In this document: in pieces, positions 14,693 to 20,763 of the stretch
How positions within the stretch are numbered: the stretch's first letter is position 1
Layout of the letters: every line of letters starts with the position of its first letter
Assembly: GCA_036655715.1 (NCBI GenBank)
Contig: JAVVPO010000040.1
Span: 1 to 20,763, forward strand
Source of the DNA: JAVVPO01 sp036655715
GTDB taxonomy: Bacteria; Bacillota; Clostridia; Lachnospirales; Cellulosilyticaceae
Direction: 5' to 3'
DNA: 20,763 bases
Notes under the pieces: model-generated
What the model was told of the DNA's origin: nothing
Database searches by the model: none
Seen by the model: only the letters and a program-made list of their open reading frames with translations
Translations under genes and position numbers: made by a program

Positions 14693-15124
14693 TTATTCTA
14701 CTACTACACCTTTTTTAAGAATGATATTTGCATAAAGCGCACTTTCACTTGTCGCTACGATAGCATAAGCTTCCTTTGCTCTATTATAGAACTCAAAACG
14801 CTCAATAAATTCAATATTAGCCTCTTTGCCATCATGCTTTCTAATCACTTCTTTATAATCATCCCAAATAGTCGGCACCACAGTATCCCCTGGCACTACC
14901 CCCATCAGACCTACTGAATGCTCCGCATAGGTATCTAATGGGAAAAATGGTAAAATAGCTTCCATAAGCTGCGTTACCGTATGCCCATCACATCTTACTA
15001 ATCGCTGTGCATTAGCTGCGGCTGGGAAATTCCCATCTGCAAATACAATTTCATCCCCATGACCCATTTCCATCATAATCTTCATAAGCTCTGGCGGTAT
15101 AATCACCGGTATTCCTTTTAACAT
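14693..15124 (-). CDS. fucU: L-fucose mutarotase FucU (RbsD/FucU family)
   Basis: Interconverts the alpha and beta anomers of L-fucose (family members also act on ribose-type sugars), feeding the anomer used by the isomerase. 143 aa, the family length. Landmarks: PPELMKIMMEMGHGDEIVFADGN with catalytic His22 and conserved Asp30 (written here as GHGDEIVFAD), the conserved RLVRCDG, PLDTYA, and the C-terminal FYNRAKEAYAIVATSE with the tyrosines used by this fold, then LKKGVV. The start ATG at 15124 has GAGGTG seven bases upstream. It lies 115 bases after fucI on the same strand with no terminator between, so the two are probably co-transcribed. A long terminator follows immediately. Confidence 0.94.
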   Translation of the reverse strand: MLKGIPVIIPPELMKIMMEMGHGDEIVFADGNFPAAANAQRLVRCDGHTVTQLMEAILPFFPLDTYAEHSVGLMGVVPGDTVVPTIWDDYKEVIRKHDGKEANIEFIERFEFYNRAKEAYAIVATSESALYANIILKKGVVVE

Positions 15125-15239
15125 CCGCAGTCACCTCATTTATTATATATATTTCTGATTTTCCCTAAGTATTTCAGGCATATTCCTTAGCCTCTATCTA
15201 CCCACTAAATCCTTTTCTACTACCTAAATCACTTACTTC

Positions 15240-17036
15240 TTAGCACTTCTTGTAAAGTGCCCCAAAATTCTTACAAGCACGGTAGTCTGCACCCTCAAGG
15301 TCATTTGTACCAAATGCTCCCCAAGTTTTTGGACGGAAGATTTTCTCCTCTGGTACGTTGTGCATAGCTACTGGAATTCTAAGCATAGATGCAAGAGTGA
15401 TTAAATCTGCTCCCACATGACCATAGCTGATTGCTCCATGGTTAGCTGCCCATGTATTCATAACGCTATATACATCCTTGAATGCGCCTTCACCTGTTAA
15501 GTTTGGTGCAAACCAAGTTGTTGGCCATGTTTGGTCTGTACGCTTGTTAAGTATTTCATGTGTTTCTGCTGGAAGGTCTACTGTGTATCCCTCTGCGATT
15601 TGAAGAATTGGTCCAAGCCCTTTTACTAAAGCAATACGGCTCATAGTAACAGGCATTCCTCCTTTTGTTAAGAAGCATGAAGAGTATCCGCCCCCTCTGA
15701 AGTATTCTCCATTCGCAGCTGGCCAGTTGGTTGCATCAAGACAAGCTTTTGCTTCTTCTTCTGTGATATCCCAGTATTGTTTCATAGTTGGGTTACCCTC
15801 TGCATCTGACTGTTGACCTGTTCCATCAAGTGTTGTAGATCCTGAGTTGATAAGGTGAATGATACCATTTGCTGCTTTTCCTTCTAATTCATGCCCAGTT
15901 ACACGTTTGACAGCATCTGGACTCCAATATGTACGTACATCTGAGAAGATTTGTGATGTACCAGTAAGTAGGTGACCAAATAACATAGCCACACCATTAA
16001 GTGCATCATTTTCTGTTGCTACTACAAATGACTCTCTAATACCATTCCAGTCAAATGAAGAGTTAAGCATAGCTTCTGTGAAGTCTCCATTAGGGAAGTG
16101 ATCTGTCCATTGTCTTTGTCCTTGGAATCCTGACGCAATAGCATTGTGCCCCTCTGCTTCTTCTGCAAATCCAAGCTCTGCAAGACGTGGGTTACCCACC
16201 ATAAGGTCACGGCAAATAAGTGTCATCTTAACAACAAATTCCCATTCCCATTCTTTTCTTGCACCATCTTTTAAAAGATGTGGTTTATTAAGGTCTGCGC
16301 CTTCTTTACAGTTTTCTTTTACCCATTTAAGTGCTTTTTCAAATTCAGCTTTATCATAGATCTCTTCGTTAACACGACGAGTAATCTCTGTCATATCTAC
16401 ATATTCATTTCTCATACCTAAGTAATCACTAAAGAAGTTAGGATCTACTACAGAACCTGCGATACCCATTGATACACTACCAATTGAAAGGTATGATTTT
16501 TCTTTCATTGTTGCTGCTGCAATACCTGCTCTAGCAAAAGCTAAAAGTTTTTCTCTTACATCTTCTGGCATAGTCTTGTCATCGCCATCTTGAACGTCTT
16601 TTCCATAGATTGTGAATACTGGAAGACCTACTTGGTCATGACCTGCTGCTGCTGCTGCTAAGAATACAGCACCTGGTCTTTCTGTTCCATTGAATCCCCA
16701 AATAGCTTTGATTCTATGTTGATTTTGGTCAATTGTTTCTGTACCATAACACCAGCAAGGAGTTACTGTGATAGATACACCAACATTTTCTTTTTGGAAT
16801 TTTGATTCACATCTAGCTGCTTCTGCAACGCCACCGATTGTGCTATCTGCAATAACACATTCTACTTTTTCTCCACTTGGATGTCTTAAGGTACTTTCAA
16901 TAAGTTCTGCCACCATTTGTGCCATTCCCATTGTTTGCTCCTCTAAAGACTCACGTACACCTTTTCTTCTACCATCTATAGTTGGTCTAATCCCTATTTT
17001 AGGTAACTCTCCATTCAAACGAAACTTGTTTTCCAT
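15240..17036 (-). CDS. fucI: L-fucose isomerase (EC 5.3.1.25)
   Basis: Manganese-dependent ketol isomerase converting L-fucose to L-fuculose; members often also act on D-arabinose. 598 aa, close to the E. coli enzyme with which it aligns almost without gaps. The N-terminal IGIRPTIDGRRKGVRESLEEQ, TVTPCWCYGTETID and WGFNGTERPGAV are family signatures. Metal ligands by alignment are Glu342 (VVATEND), Asp366 (SDVRTYW) and His533 (WAANHG), each offset by five from the E. coli residues. The start ATG at 17036 has GGAGG seven bases before it. The next gene downstream is fucU; the AraC regulator lies upstream on the same strand. Kinase (FucK) and aldolase (FucA) genes are not in the window, so the pathway is completed elsewhere. 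Confidence 0.97.
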   Translation of the reverse strand: MENKFRLNGELPKIGIRPTIDGRRKGVRESLEEQTMGMAQMVAELIESTLRHPSGEKVECVIADSTIGGVAEAARCESKFQKENVGVSITVTPCWCYGTETIDQNQHRIKAIWGFNGTERPGAVFLAAAAAGHDQVGLPVFTIYGKDVQDGDDKTMPEDVREKLLAFARAGIAAATMKEKSYLSIGSVSMGIAGSVVDPNFFSDYLGMRNEYVDMTEITRRVNEEIYDKAEFEKALKWVKENCKEGADLNKPHLLKDGARKEWEWEFVVKMTLICRDLMVGNPRLAELGFAEEAEGHNAIASGFQGQRQWTDHFPNGDFTEAMLNSSFDWNGIRESFVVATENDALNGVAMLFGHLLTGTSQIFSDVRTYWSPDAVKRVTGHELEGKAANGIIHLINSGSTTLDGTGQQSDAEGNPTMKQYWDITEEEAKACLDATNWPAANGEYFRGGGYSSCFLTKGGMPVTMSRIALVKGLGPILQIAEGYTVDLPAETHEILNKRTDQTWPTTWFAPNLTGEGAFKDVYSVMNTWAANHGAISYGHVGADLITLASMLRIPVAMHNVPEEKIFRPKTWGAFGTNDLEGADYRACKNFGALYKKC

Positions 17037-17110
17037 ATCATTTCCTCCTCTAAGGTATTTTTTGTATGATTACGTTATTATTTAACTTTTTATACTTAAA
17101 CTATAGTGTA

Positions 17111-17116
17111 ATTATA
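17111..17116 (-). promoter_or_regulatory. Candidate -10 box for fucI-fucU
   Basis: TATAAT on the minus strand, 75 bases before the fucI start, inside the 158-base gap after the AraC gene. The hexamer 17 bases upstream (CATCT region) does not resemble TTGACA, which fits an activator-dependent promoter. The neighbouring AraC regulator is the obvious candidate activator. Confidence 0.35.
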
Positions 17117-17194
17117 ACAACTAATTTCTTTTTAGATGGAGGAAATAAATTTCTAAAAGGTGGACTATCCTGAACTATTTGTTTTTATTTCATT

Positions 17195-18013
17195 TTAATT
17201 ATTTCCAAATCTTTTTCTAAACTCAGAAGGTGTGTAATCCGTTATTTTTTTAAATAATCTACTAAAGTATTTGGGGTCTTCTATTCCTATTCTTGTTGAA
17301 ACTTCATTAATAGATTCCGCACTAAAACAAAGTAATTTTTTTGCTGCTTCTATTCTTATATGTGCTACATAGTTCATGGGACTGACCCCTAGTCTCTTAT
17401 GAAATAATCTTGAAATATAAGAAGGACTTACATAAAATATCTTAGCCAGTCTATCTACTGTAATCTCTTCTGAATAATTGTACCCTATGTAATTGATGGC
17501 TTGAGTCACAATATCTTTTTTGCCCTCAAGCTCACTTAGATATAACTTTATATTAATAAGCATAGCCTTGATATAGGTGGCAATTAACTCTTCTTCTCTA
17601 CATCCTATTTTCTTACCACTCAGCTCTATAATCTCACGAAGGAGCCAGTAGAGCTTACCTCCTGTATCTTTAATTTTAAAAGGCTCTGTCAGTTCTATAC
17701 TGCTTTTCACATCGAACTGGATATACATACACTTTTGCGTATGATTCATATCAATATACTCTTGGTGAATATGGTGAGGTGGATACACCACCATATCGCA
17801 CCAAGTAGGATAGAGTATCTTATCTGACATATTAATATAAGCCTTTGCATCTATAAGATAGATCATTTCGATAAGATTATGACTATGCCTACTTAAATTC
17901 CACCGATGCCCTTCTTCAACCATCTCACTATACTCAAATTTAATACTGTTATAATCTATATGCTTCATAAATTCTATGATATTAGATGCTTCCCCACTTC
18001 TTTTGTCTTCCAT
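17195..18013 (-). CDS. AraC family transcriptional regulator with N-terminal cupin
   Basis: 272 aa one-component regulator. The N-terminal half is a cupin-like ligand-binding domain with the typical R-H-S-H-x-x-x-E segment (residues 42-49) and DMVVYPPHHIHQEY near 73-86. The C-terminal 100 residues carry two helix-turn-helices: ITVDRLAKIFYVSPSYISRLF (about 184-204, abbreviated from the first HTH) and the second ending YFSRLFKKITDYTPSEFRKRF. The start ATG at 18013 follows a G-rich AGGGGGGA. It begins 24 bases after the stop of the copper-amine-oxidase-N gene, so these two are likely one transcript, and it precedes fucI by 158 bases. Position suggests it senses fucose or a derivative and controls fucIU; this is inference. 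Confidence 0.93.
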   Translation of the reverse strand: MEDKRSGEASNIIEFMKHIDYNSIKFEYSEMVEEGHRWNLSRHSHNLIEMIYLIDAKAYINMSDKILYPTWCDMVVYPPHHIHQEYIDMNHTQKCMYIQFDVKSSIELTEPFKIKDTGGKLYWLLREIIELSGKKIGCREEELIATYIKAMLINIKLYLSELEGKKDIVTQAINYIGYNYSEEITVDRLAKIFYVSPSYISRLFHKRLGVSPMNYVAHIRIEAAKKLLCFSAESINEVSTRIGIEDPKYFSRLFKKITDYTPSEFRKRFGNN

Positions 18014-18037
18014 TTTGTCCCCCCTATGTCAGCTGTA

Positions 18038-19111
18038 TTACTTTTTCATATAATAAACAAACTTACCCTCCCTAATTTCTAATCCTGAATATCTAAAGTA
18101 CAATGCATTACCTTCTTTTTTATCAAACTTAATACCATCATACGCAGGTTCATAACCATGAAGTGCAAACTCCTTCTCCCCCGCACTAAGTGATATAACT
18201 TGATAAATCTCAACGCTCTGCTTGTTATCTAAATTTAGTAAGGTAAGCAATCCTTTTTTATCTTCTCTTACTAGTAAGAAATTATCTCCCACTGCTTCTA
18301 TCTCATAGTTTCCAACACCTACTAGTTTTTGCAAATCATATTCCTTAATAAGTTTTCCTGTATGGTCATCATAGATATACGCTTTTTGCCCATCTGTTAA
18401 GGCTACCTTATTGTCAAGGTAAGCTATATCCTTAGTCACTCTATCTTTATAACTAGCTGTCACTTTGCCTAGAACCTGCTCACCCTTCATATAGAATACC
18501 GTTCTATCAAAATGAATACTTAGCTCACCATACTTATTATCTACTATCACAATCTCATGGCCGCTATCTGCCTTATAATAGGAAGTATAAATAACACCTG
18601 GATGCTTTGCTTTAATTTCTCCGATAACTTGTTTCGCACCATTTTGATGATAAATAAGCTGATTAGTTTTAGCATCTACTGTGTAGGTTTGACTTTCCTC
18701 TATATTAATAGTCTTTTGCTTATTGTCCCACTCTACTTTTTTATCAAACGCTTCTGAGACAAATCTAATAGGCACGTAAGTCACCCCCTCAATCATTTGA
18801 ACAGGTATATCTAATGTCACATTCTTACCATTCACCTGTGCTATCTTTTGATTAATCGTAAGATTAATATGAGTCTCTTCATTGGCTATTTGCACTTTAT
18901 GATTCTTACTATTCCATGTCACTTTGTATCCAAATTGCTCAGATAGTTCTCTAAGGGGTAGAAGAACTCTTTCATCCTTAGTAATAGGTTCACTAGATAA
19001 ACTTAGTATCGCTCCATTATAATGAATTGCAATAGTGTTACTTGCCAAACACGGTATACCACTTAGTCCAATGAATCCTGTTAACAGCAATGCCTTTACT
19101 AATTTTTTCAT
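18038..19111 (-). CDS. Secreted protein with copper amine oxidase N-terminal-like domain
   Basis: 357 aa. Residues 1-24 are a signal peptide (MKKLVKALLLTGF core, cleavage probably after CLA). Residues about 25-140 match the copper amine oxidase N1 domain (PF07833) found in many clostridial surface proteins: LPLRELSEQFGYKVTWNSKNHKVQI (shortened: RVLLPLRELSEQFG) and its second repeat VTYVPIRFVSEAFDKKVEW. This module has no oxidase activity. Residues 150-357 are beta-rich, with repeated short strand-turn units (DGQKAYIYDDHTGKLIKEYD, GKVTASYKDR) suggesting a propeller-like fold; function unknown. Start ATG at 19111 is preceded by AGAGGAG. The gene is 24 bases before the AraC regulator. A role in carbohydrate binding or envelope attachment is possible but not shown. 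Confidence 0.88.
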   Translation of the reverse strand: MKKLVKALLLTGFIGLSGIPCLASNTIAIHYNGAILSLSSEPITKDERVLLPLRELSEQFGYKVTWNSKNHKVQIANEETHINLTINQKIAQVNGKNVTLDIPVQMIEGVTYVPIRFVSEAFDKKVEWDNKQKTINIEESQTYTVDAKTNQLIYHQNGAKQVIGEIKAKHPGVIYTSYYKADSGHEIVIVDNKYGELSIHFDRTVFYMKGEQVLGKVTASYKDRVTKDIAYLDNKVALTDGQKAYIYDDHTGKLIKEYDLQKLVGVGNYEIEAVGDNFLLVREDKKGLLTLLNLDNKQSVEIYQVISLSAGEKEFALHGYEPAYDGIKFDKKEGNALYFRYSGLEIREGKFVYYMKK

Positions 19112-19179
19112 GGCCAGTTCTCCTCTAATTCTATGATACTCATAATATATTTTAAGACTGCTTACTATTTTTTTCTTAT

Positions 19180-19207
19180 ATTATACAACAGATGTGTGTC
19201 TTGTGAC
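19180..19207 (-). promoter_or_regulatory. Candidate promoter of the copper-amine-oxidase-N/araC genes
   Basis: On the minus strand GTCACA and TATAAT are 16 bases apart. Transcription would begin near 19173, about 60 bases before the ATG at 19111. The -35 matches TTGACA at four of six positions. Confidence 0.4.
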
Positions 19208-19255
19208 TTATCTTAAATTTTATATTGTTAAATATTTACTGACATTTCAGTTTGT

Positions 19256-19323
19256 ATACTCAAAAAATCCCCATTGATATGAGTCTTTGAAGGACTTATA
19301 TTGATGGGGGTATAAATGAGTAT
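19256..19323. repeat. Compound inverted repeat upstream of the secreted protein gene, terminator-like on the minus strand
   Basis: The outer arms ATACTCA and TGAGTAT (19256-19262, 19317-19323) flank an inner 17-bp stem (CCCCATTGATATGAGTC with GACTTATATTGATGGGG). On the plus strand the inner stem is complete through G-U pairs; on the minus strand it has mismatches, but there it is followed by six T. It could end a minus-strand transcript coming from the structured element to its right. Confidence 0.6.
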
Positions 19324-19514
19324 TTGGGGGTTGTGTTGGGTTGTGAGTAGGTTCGCGGGAGTGATGGTGTATCTTCCAGTTTCTAACTCTTGACGTAATC
19401 TCTTTTTGTATTTAATTTGCTAATGTAACCTATTAGTATTCTTTAATCTCTTTTCACAGGCTGTGGAACGATTAACTATTGGGTTTGTTAAAGGAAGGGG
19501 TAATGTGGTAGGCC

Positions 19515-19715
19515 GGATGGCACTGCGGGCGGGCTACCTCTTCCGCTTTTACTCAGTCAGACTAAGAGGGCGTAAGCTCGGTGTACACAAGAACGCTCGA
19601 AACTCGGCATCTGCCTCAAACAGTCTCGCTAAGAGCCTTGTGCCCACCTTCGCTAACGCCCTCTAAGTCCTCCTTCAATAAAAGCGTCCGAGGCAGCCCG
19701 CCCACAGCACCACCC
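19515..19715 (-). repeat. Structured element 1: 200-base rod-like inverted repeat, candidate folded RNA
   Basis: Visibly GC-richer than its surroundings. Read on the minus strand, the outer arms 19711-19695 and 19535-19519 pair over 17 bp with G-U pairs and extend outward by four and inward by five more. Then follow CGCTTTTA/TAAAAGCG (8 bp), GACTTAGAGGGCGT/ACGCCCTCTTAGTC (one mismatch), GGTG/CACC, CACAAG/CTTGTG, GCTC/GAGC and GAGACT/AGTTTC. The tip is ACTGTTTGAGGC-AGAT-GCCGAGTTT (19624-19600). On the plus strand several of these pairs become A-C mismatches, so the minus strand is the likely RNA strand. No known RNA family is recognised. Confidence 0.6.
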
Positions 19716-19773
19716 TAGGTTGCACATCACTTGAATTTATATGGGGAGTTAACCTAGAAAAGAAAGAGTAAAA

Positions 19774-19834
19774 TAAAAATAGGAGTAGTAAGATTACCCA
19801 GAGTGAAGAGGGTGAATTTACTGCTCCTATTTTT
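19774..19834. terminator. Terminator of the dfsB-like gene (bidirectional form)
   Basis: Roughly 25-bp arms (AAAAATAGGAGtAGTAA side and TTTACTGCTCCTATTTTT side, ending in ACCC/GGGT) enclose a 10-base loop. Runs of T follow on either strand. It lies about 100 bases beyond the stop of the minus-strand gene at 19938. Confidence 0.85.
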
Positions 19835-19937
19835 AAATAAGTGACGTGATTTTTCTAAAGTGAATAACTATTTTACTTGATGAGCCCATTTGTTTTAATC
19901 TCACCTAATGCTCATAATCCTTATATTAATTAGAATT

Positions 19938-20456
19938 TTATAGAGATAACTTTTTCCACTTTCTTATCTTTGTTCTAAATGTGCCAAATGGTGCAACTGT
20001 ATTAATATGAATAAATTTATAAACTTCCCACACTGCCGACTTAGTAGCTTCATCTGCCCATTTTCTTTGATGAGGTTTAAATAATTCATCTTCCGTCATA
20101 TTTTCAATCATTTTAAGAATTTCCTTTACATTCTTATCGAGAATATTCCTCAGTTCAGATAATGATAAATGAGCATACTCATCTGTAAACCATTGATAAA
20201 GCTCACCTAGCTGATTCCATTTGAATTTATCAGAAGGTGTTTTTACTTCAAGACCTGATTTATAATCATGTTCCCACTTTAAGACTAAAGTTGTCCAACC
20301 AACTTGATATGCAAGATTTTCAGCAGGAGTTCTATCTACCTCATCGCATCTTTGATCTTTTAACTCTTCGGGAATACTCTGAAATTCTGAAATATATTTT
20401 CCATACGTTTTATTAATCTCACTACTTAACTCTTCTTTACTTGCATAAGTACTCAT
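19938..20456 (-). CDS. ClbS/DfsB family four-helix protein (DUF1706)
   Basis: 172 aa, the family's usual length. Members adopt a DinB-like four-helix bundle; ClbS protects producers of colibactin by opening its reactive cyclopropane, but most homologues in Firmicutes have no proven substrate. Family landmarks are the N-terminal SKEELSSEINKTYGKYISEF, TPAENLAYQVGWTTLVLKWE (first helix pair) and KWNQLGELYQWFTDEYAHLS. The C-terminal segment has KWADEATKSAVWEVYKFIHINTVAPF (shortened: ATKSAVWEVYKFIHINT). The start ATG at 20456 has GGAGG eight bases upstream. A long perfect dyad lies just before the ribosome site, suggesting repression or leader control. The gene is flanked on both sides by related structured elements, possibly marking an inserted segment. 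Confidence 0.88.
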   Translation of the reverse strand: MSTYASKEELSSEINKTYGKYISEFQSIPEELKDQRCDEVDRTPAENLAYQVGWTTLVLKWEHDYKSGLEVKTPSDKFKWNQLGELYQWFTDEYAHLSLSELRNILDKNVKEILKMIENMTEDELFKPHQRKWADEATKSAVWEVYKFIHINTVAPFGTFRTKIRKWKKLSL

Positions 20457-20483
20457 GATGAATTCCTCCTTTTCAACTTTAAT

Positions 20484-20529
20484 TTATCACAATAAATATG
20501 ACATCGTTAGGTCATATTTATTGTGATAA
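20484..20529. promoter_or_regulatory. Perfect 19-bp inverted repeat upstream of the dfsB-like gene
   Basis: Arm TTATCACAATAAATATGAC (20484-20502) and its exact complement (20511-20529) flank an 8-base centre. It ends 28 bases before the start codon. As DNA it could be an operator overlapping the promoter; as RNA it would be a stable leader hairpin just before the ribosome site. No T-run on the minus strand makes a terminator unlikely. Confidence 0.5.
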
Positions 20530-20646
20530 TTTTCACTCAACAACTATCTAATTGCTTATACTTATCCTCTATCCATTTTAAAACTTAGTTCTGCGTAAGC
20601 GTAGCCTAAAAGGGAGAGGGATATGTCCGTAAGCTTCATCTCGAGT

Positions 20647-20763
20647 ATTTGCCAAAAAATCTTAGCTAGCTTTTCCTAACTGTTCTTAGGCATACTGTCT
20701 GAGGCGGGTTTTGCCGAGTTTATGCCGTTAGTTAGGAAAAGGTGGCTTAGATTTTTGGCAAAT
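20647..20763 (+). repeat. Structured element 2: long inverted repeat with the same core as element 1, touching the window end
   Basis: Arms 20647-20680 and 20731-20763 pair over about 33 positions with one bulge, two mismatches and one G-U pair when read on the plus strand. The loop holds a second stem GGCATA/TATGCC enclosing CTGTCTGAGGC-loop-GCCGAGTT. The right arm ends exactly at the last base of the window, so the element may continue beyond it. Confidence 0.65.

Larger units (their letters stand above)
19112..19937. other. 826-base non-coding stretch holding structured inverted repeats
   Basis: From left to right: a candidate promoter for the secreted protein gene (19180-19207), a long inverted repeat (19256-19323), a G/T-rich stretch, the GC-richer structured element (19515-19715), a small dyad CTAGGTT/AACCTAG (19715-19757), and the dfsB terminator (19774-19834). 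The open frame at 19463-19666 on the plus strand runs through the structured element and lacks a ribosome site and recognisable protein features. No protein gene is credible here. Confidence 0.65.
20457..20763. other. 307-base region upstream of the dfsB-like gene, to the window edge
   Basis: Contains the ribosome site, a 19-bp-arm dyad (20484-20529), an AT-rich stretch with no clear consensus promoter, a GC-richer piece with CTGCGTAAGCGTAGCC (about 20590), and the second structured element from 20647 to the window end. No protein gene is seen. Confidence 0.6.

Noticed and set aside
19463..19666. 67-residue plus-strand open frame across structured element 1
   Set aside because: It has no ribosome site, is Arg/Ala/Ser-rich as expected from translating GC-rich stems, and runs through the paired arms of the inverted repeat.
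19515..19715. Retron msr-msd region, suggested by the long hairpin
   Set aside because: No reverse transcriptase gene is present anywhere in the window, and no separate msr-like part with a priming guanosine arrangement could be defined.
19262..19760. RNase P RNA, tmRNA or 6S RNA
   Set aside because: The RNase P segments GAGGAAAGTCC and ACAGAA, and tmRNA end sequences, are not found in the minus-strand reading; the nested rod shape does not fit these RNAs as I know them.
1..20763. CRISPR arrays, tRNA or rRNA genes, insertion sequences with transposase, phage genes
   Set aside because: None was seen: no regularly spaced direct repeats, no tRNA T-arm plus anticodon pattern, and no transposase, integrase or phage protein among the credible frames.

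Overview
The window is about 20.8 kb of AT-rich, strictly fermentative-looking Firmicute DNA. Strong GGAGG-type ribosome binding sites, a single-subunit pyruvate:ferredoxin oxidoreductase, YesM/YesN-type two-component proteins and copper-amine-oxidase-N surface domains all point to an anaerobic clostridium. A Lachnospirales member such as Cellulosilyticum is my guess, not a demonstrated identity. Almost every gene lies on the minus strand; only bcp is on the plus strand.

Layout, left to right. (1) 58-3778: a CUT2-type sugar ABC transporter, transcribed leftward as ATPase, permease, then lipoprotein binding protein. A tandem hairpin repeat sits just before the binding-protein gene and a terminator follows it. 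(2) 4001-5359: divergent yaaA (peroxide stress) and bcp (thiol peroxidase lacking the usual resolving cysteine), separated by an AT-rich palindromic spacer. A small membrane-protein gene (5439-5687) converges on bcp across a shared hairpin. (3) 5955-9509: pyruvate:ferredoxin oxidoreductase, with an unusual CxCxxCxC cluster in a linker, a terminator, and a 579-base upstream region holding a Fur-like box and a perfect 9-1-9 dyad. (4) 10089-14417: a three-gene sensory operon (AraC-type response regulator, Cache/HAMP histidine kinase, membrane-anchored sugar-binding protein) with overlapping genes and a clear promoter. Its binding protein is a paralogue of the transporter's binding protein, so sensor and transporter probably see related ligands. 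(5) 14693-19111: L-fucose mutarotase (fucU), L-fucose isomerase (fucI), a cupin/AraC regulator and a secreted copper-amine-oxidase-N protein. This looks like a fucose (or D-arabinose) entry module without kinase or aldolase. (6) 19112-20763: a ClbS/DfsB-like gene with a long operator-like dyad in front, bracketed by two GC-richer, highly structured inverted-repeat elements.

The two structured elements (about 19515-19715, and 20647 to the window end) are the most unexplained content. They share the core CTGTYTGAGGC-loop-GCCGAGTTT. In both, the strand carrying this core is the one on which G-U pairs complete the stems, which suggests they act as folded RNA (or evolved as RNA). I cannot assign them to a known RNA class from sequence alone.

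How it fits together: extracellular sugar is bound by the membrane-anchored sensor, signalled through kinase and regulator, and imported by the ABC transporter. If the sugar is L-fucose, it is handled by FucU and FucI. Pyruvate from fermentation goes to acetyl-CoA and reduced ferredoxin through the oxidoreductase. YaaA and Bcp protect this oxygen-sensitive iron-sulfur metabolism. The link between sensor and transporter is inference from paralogy and proximity.
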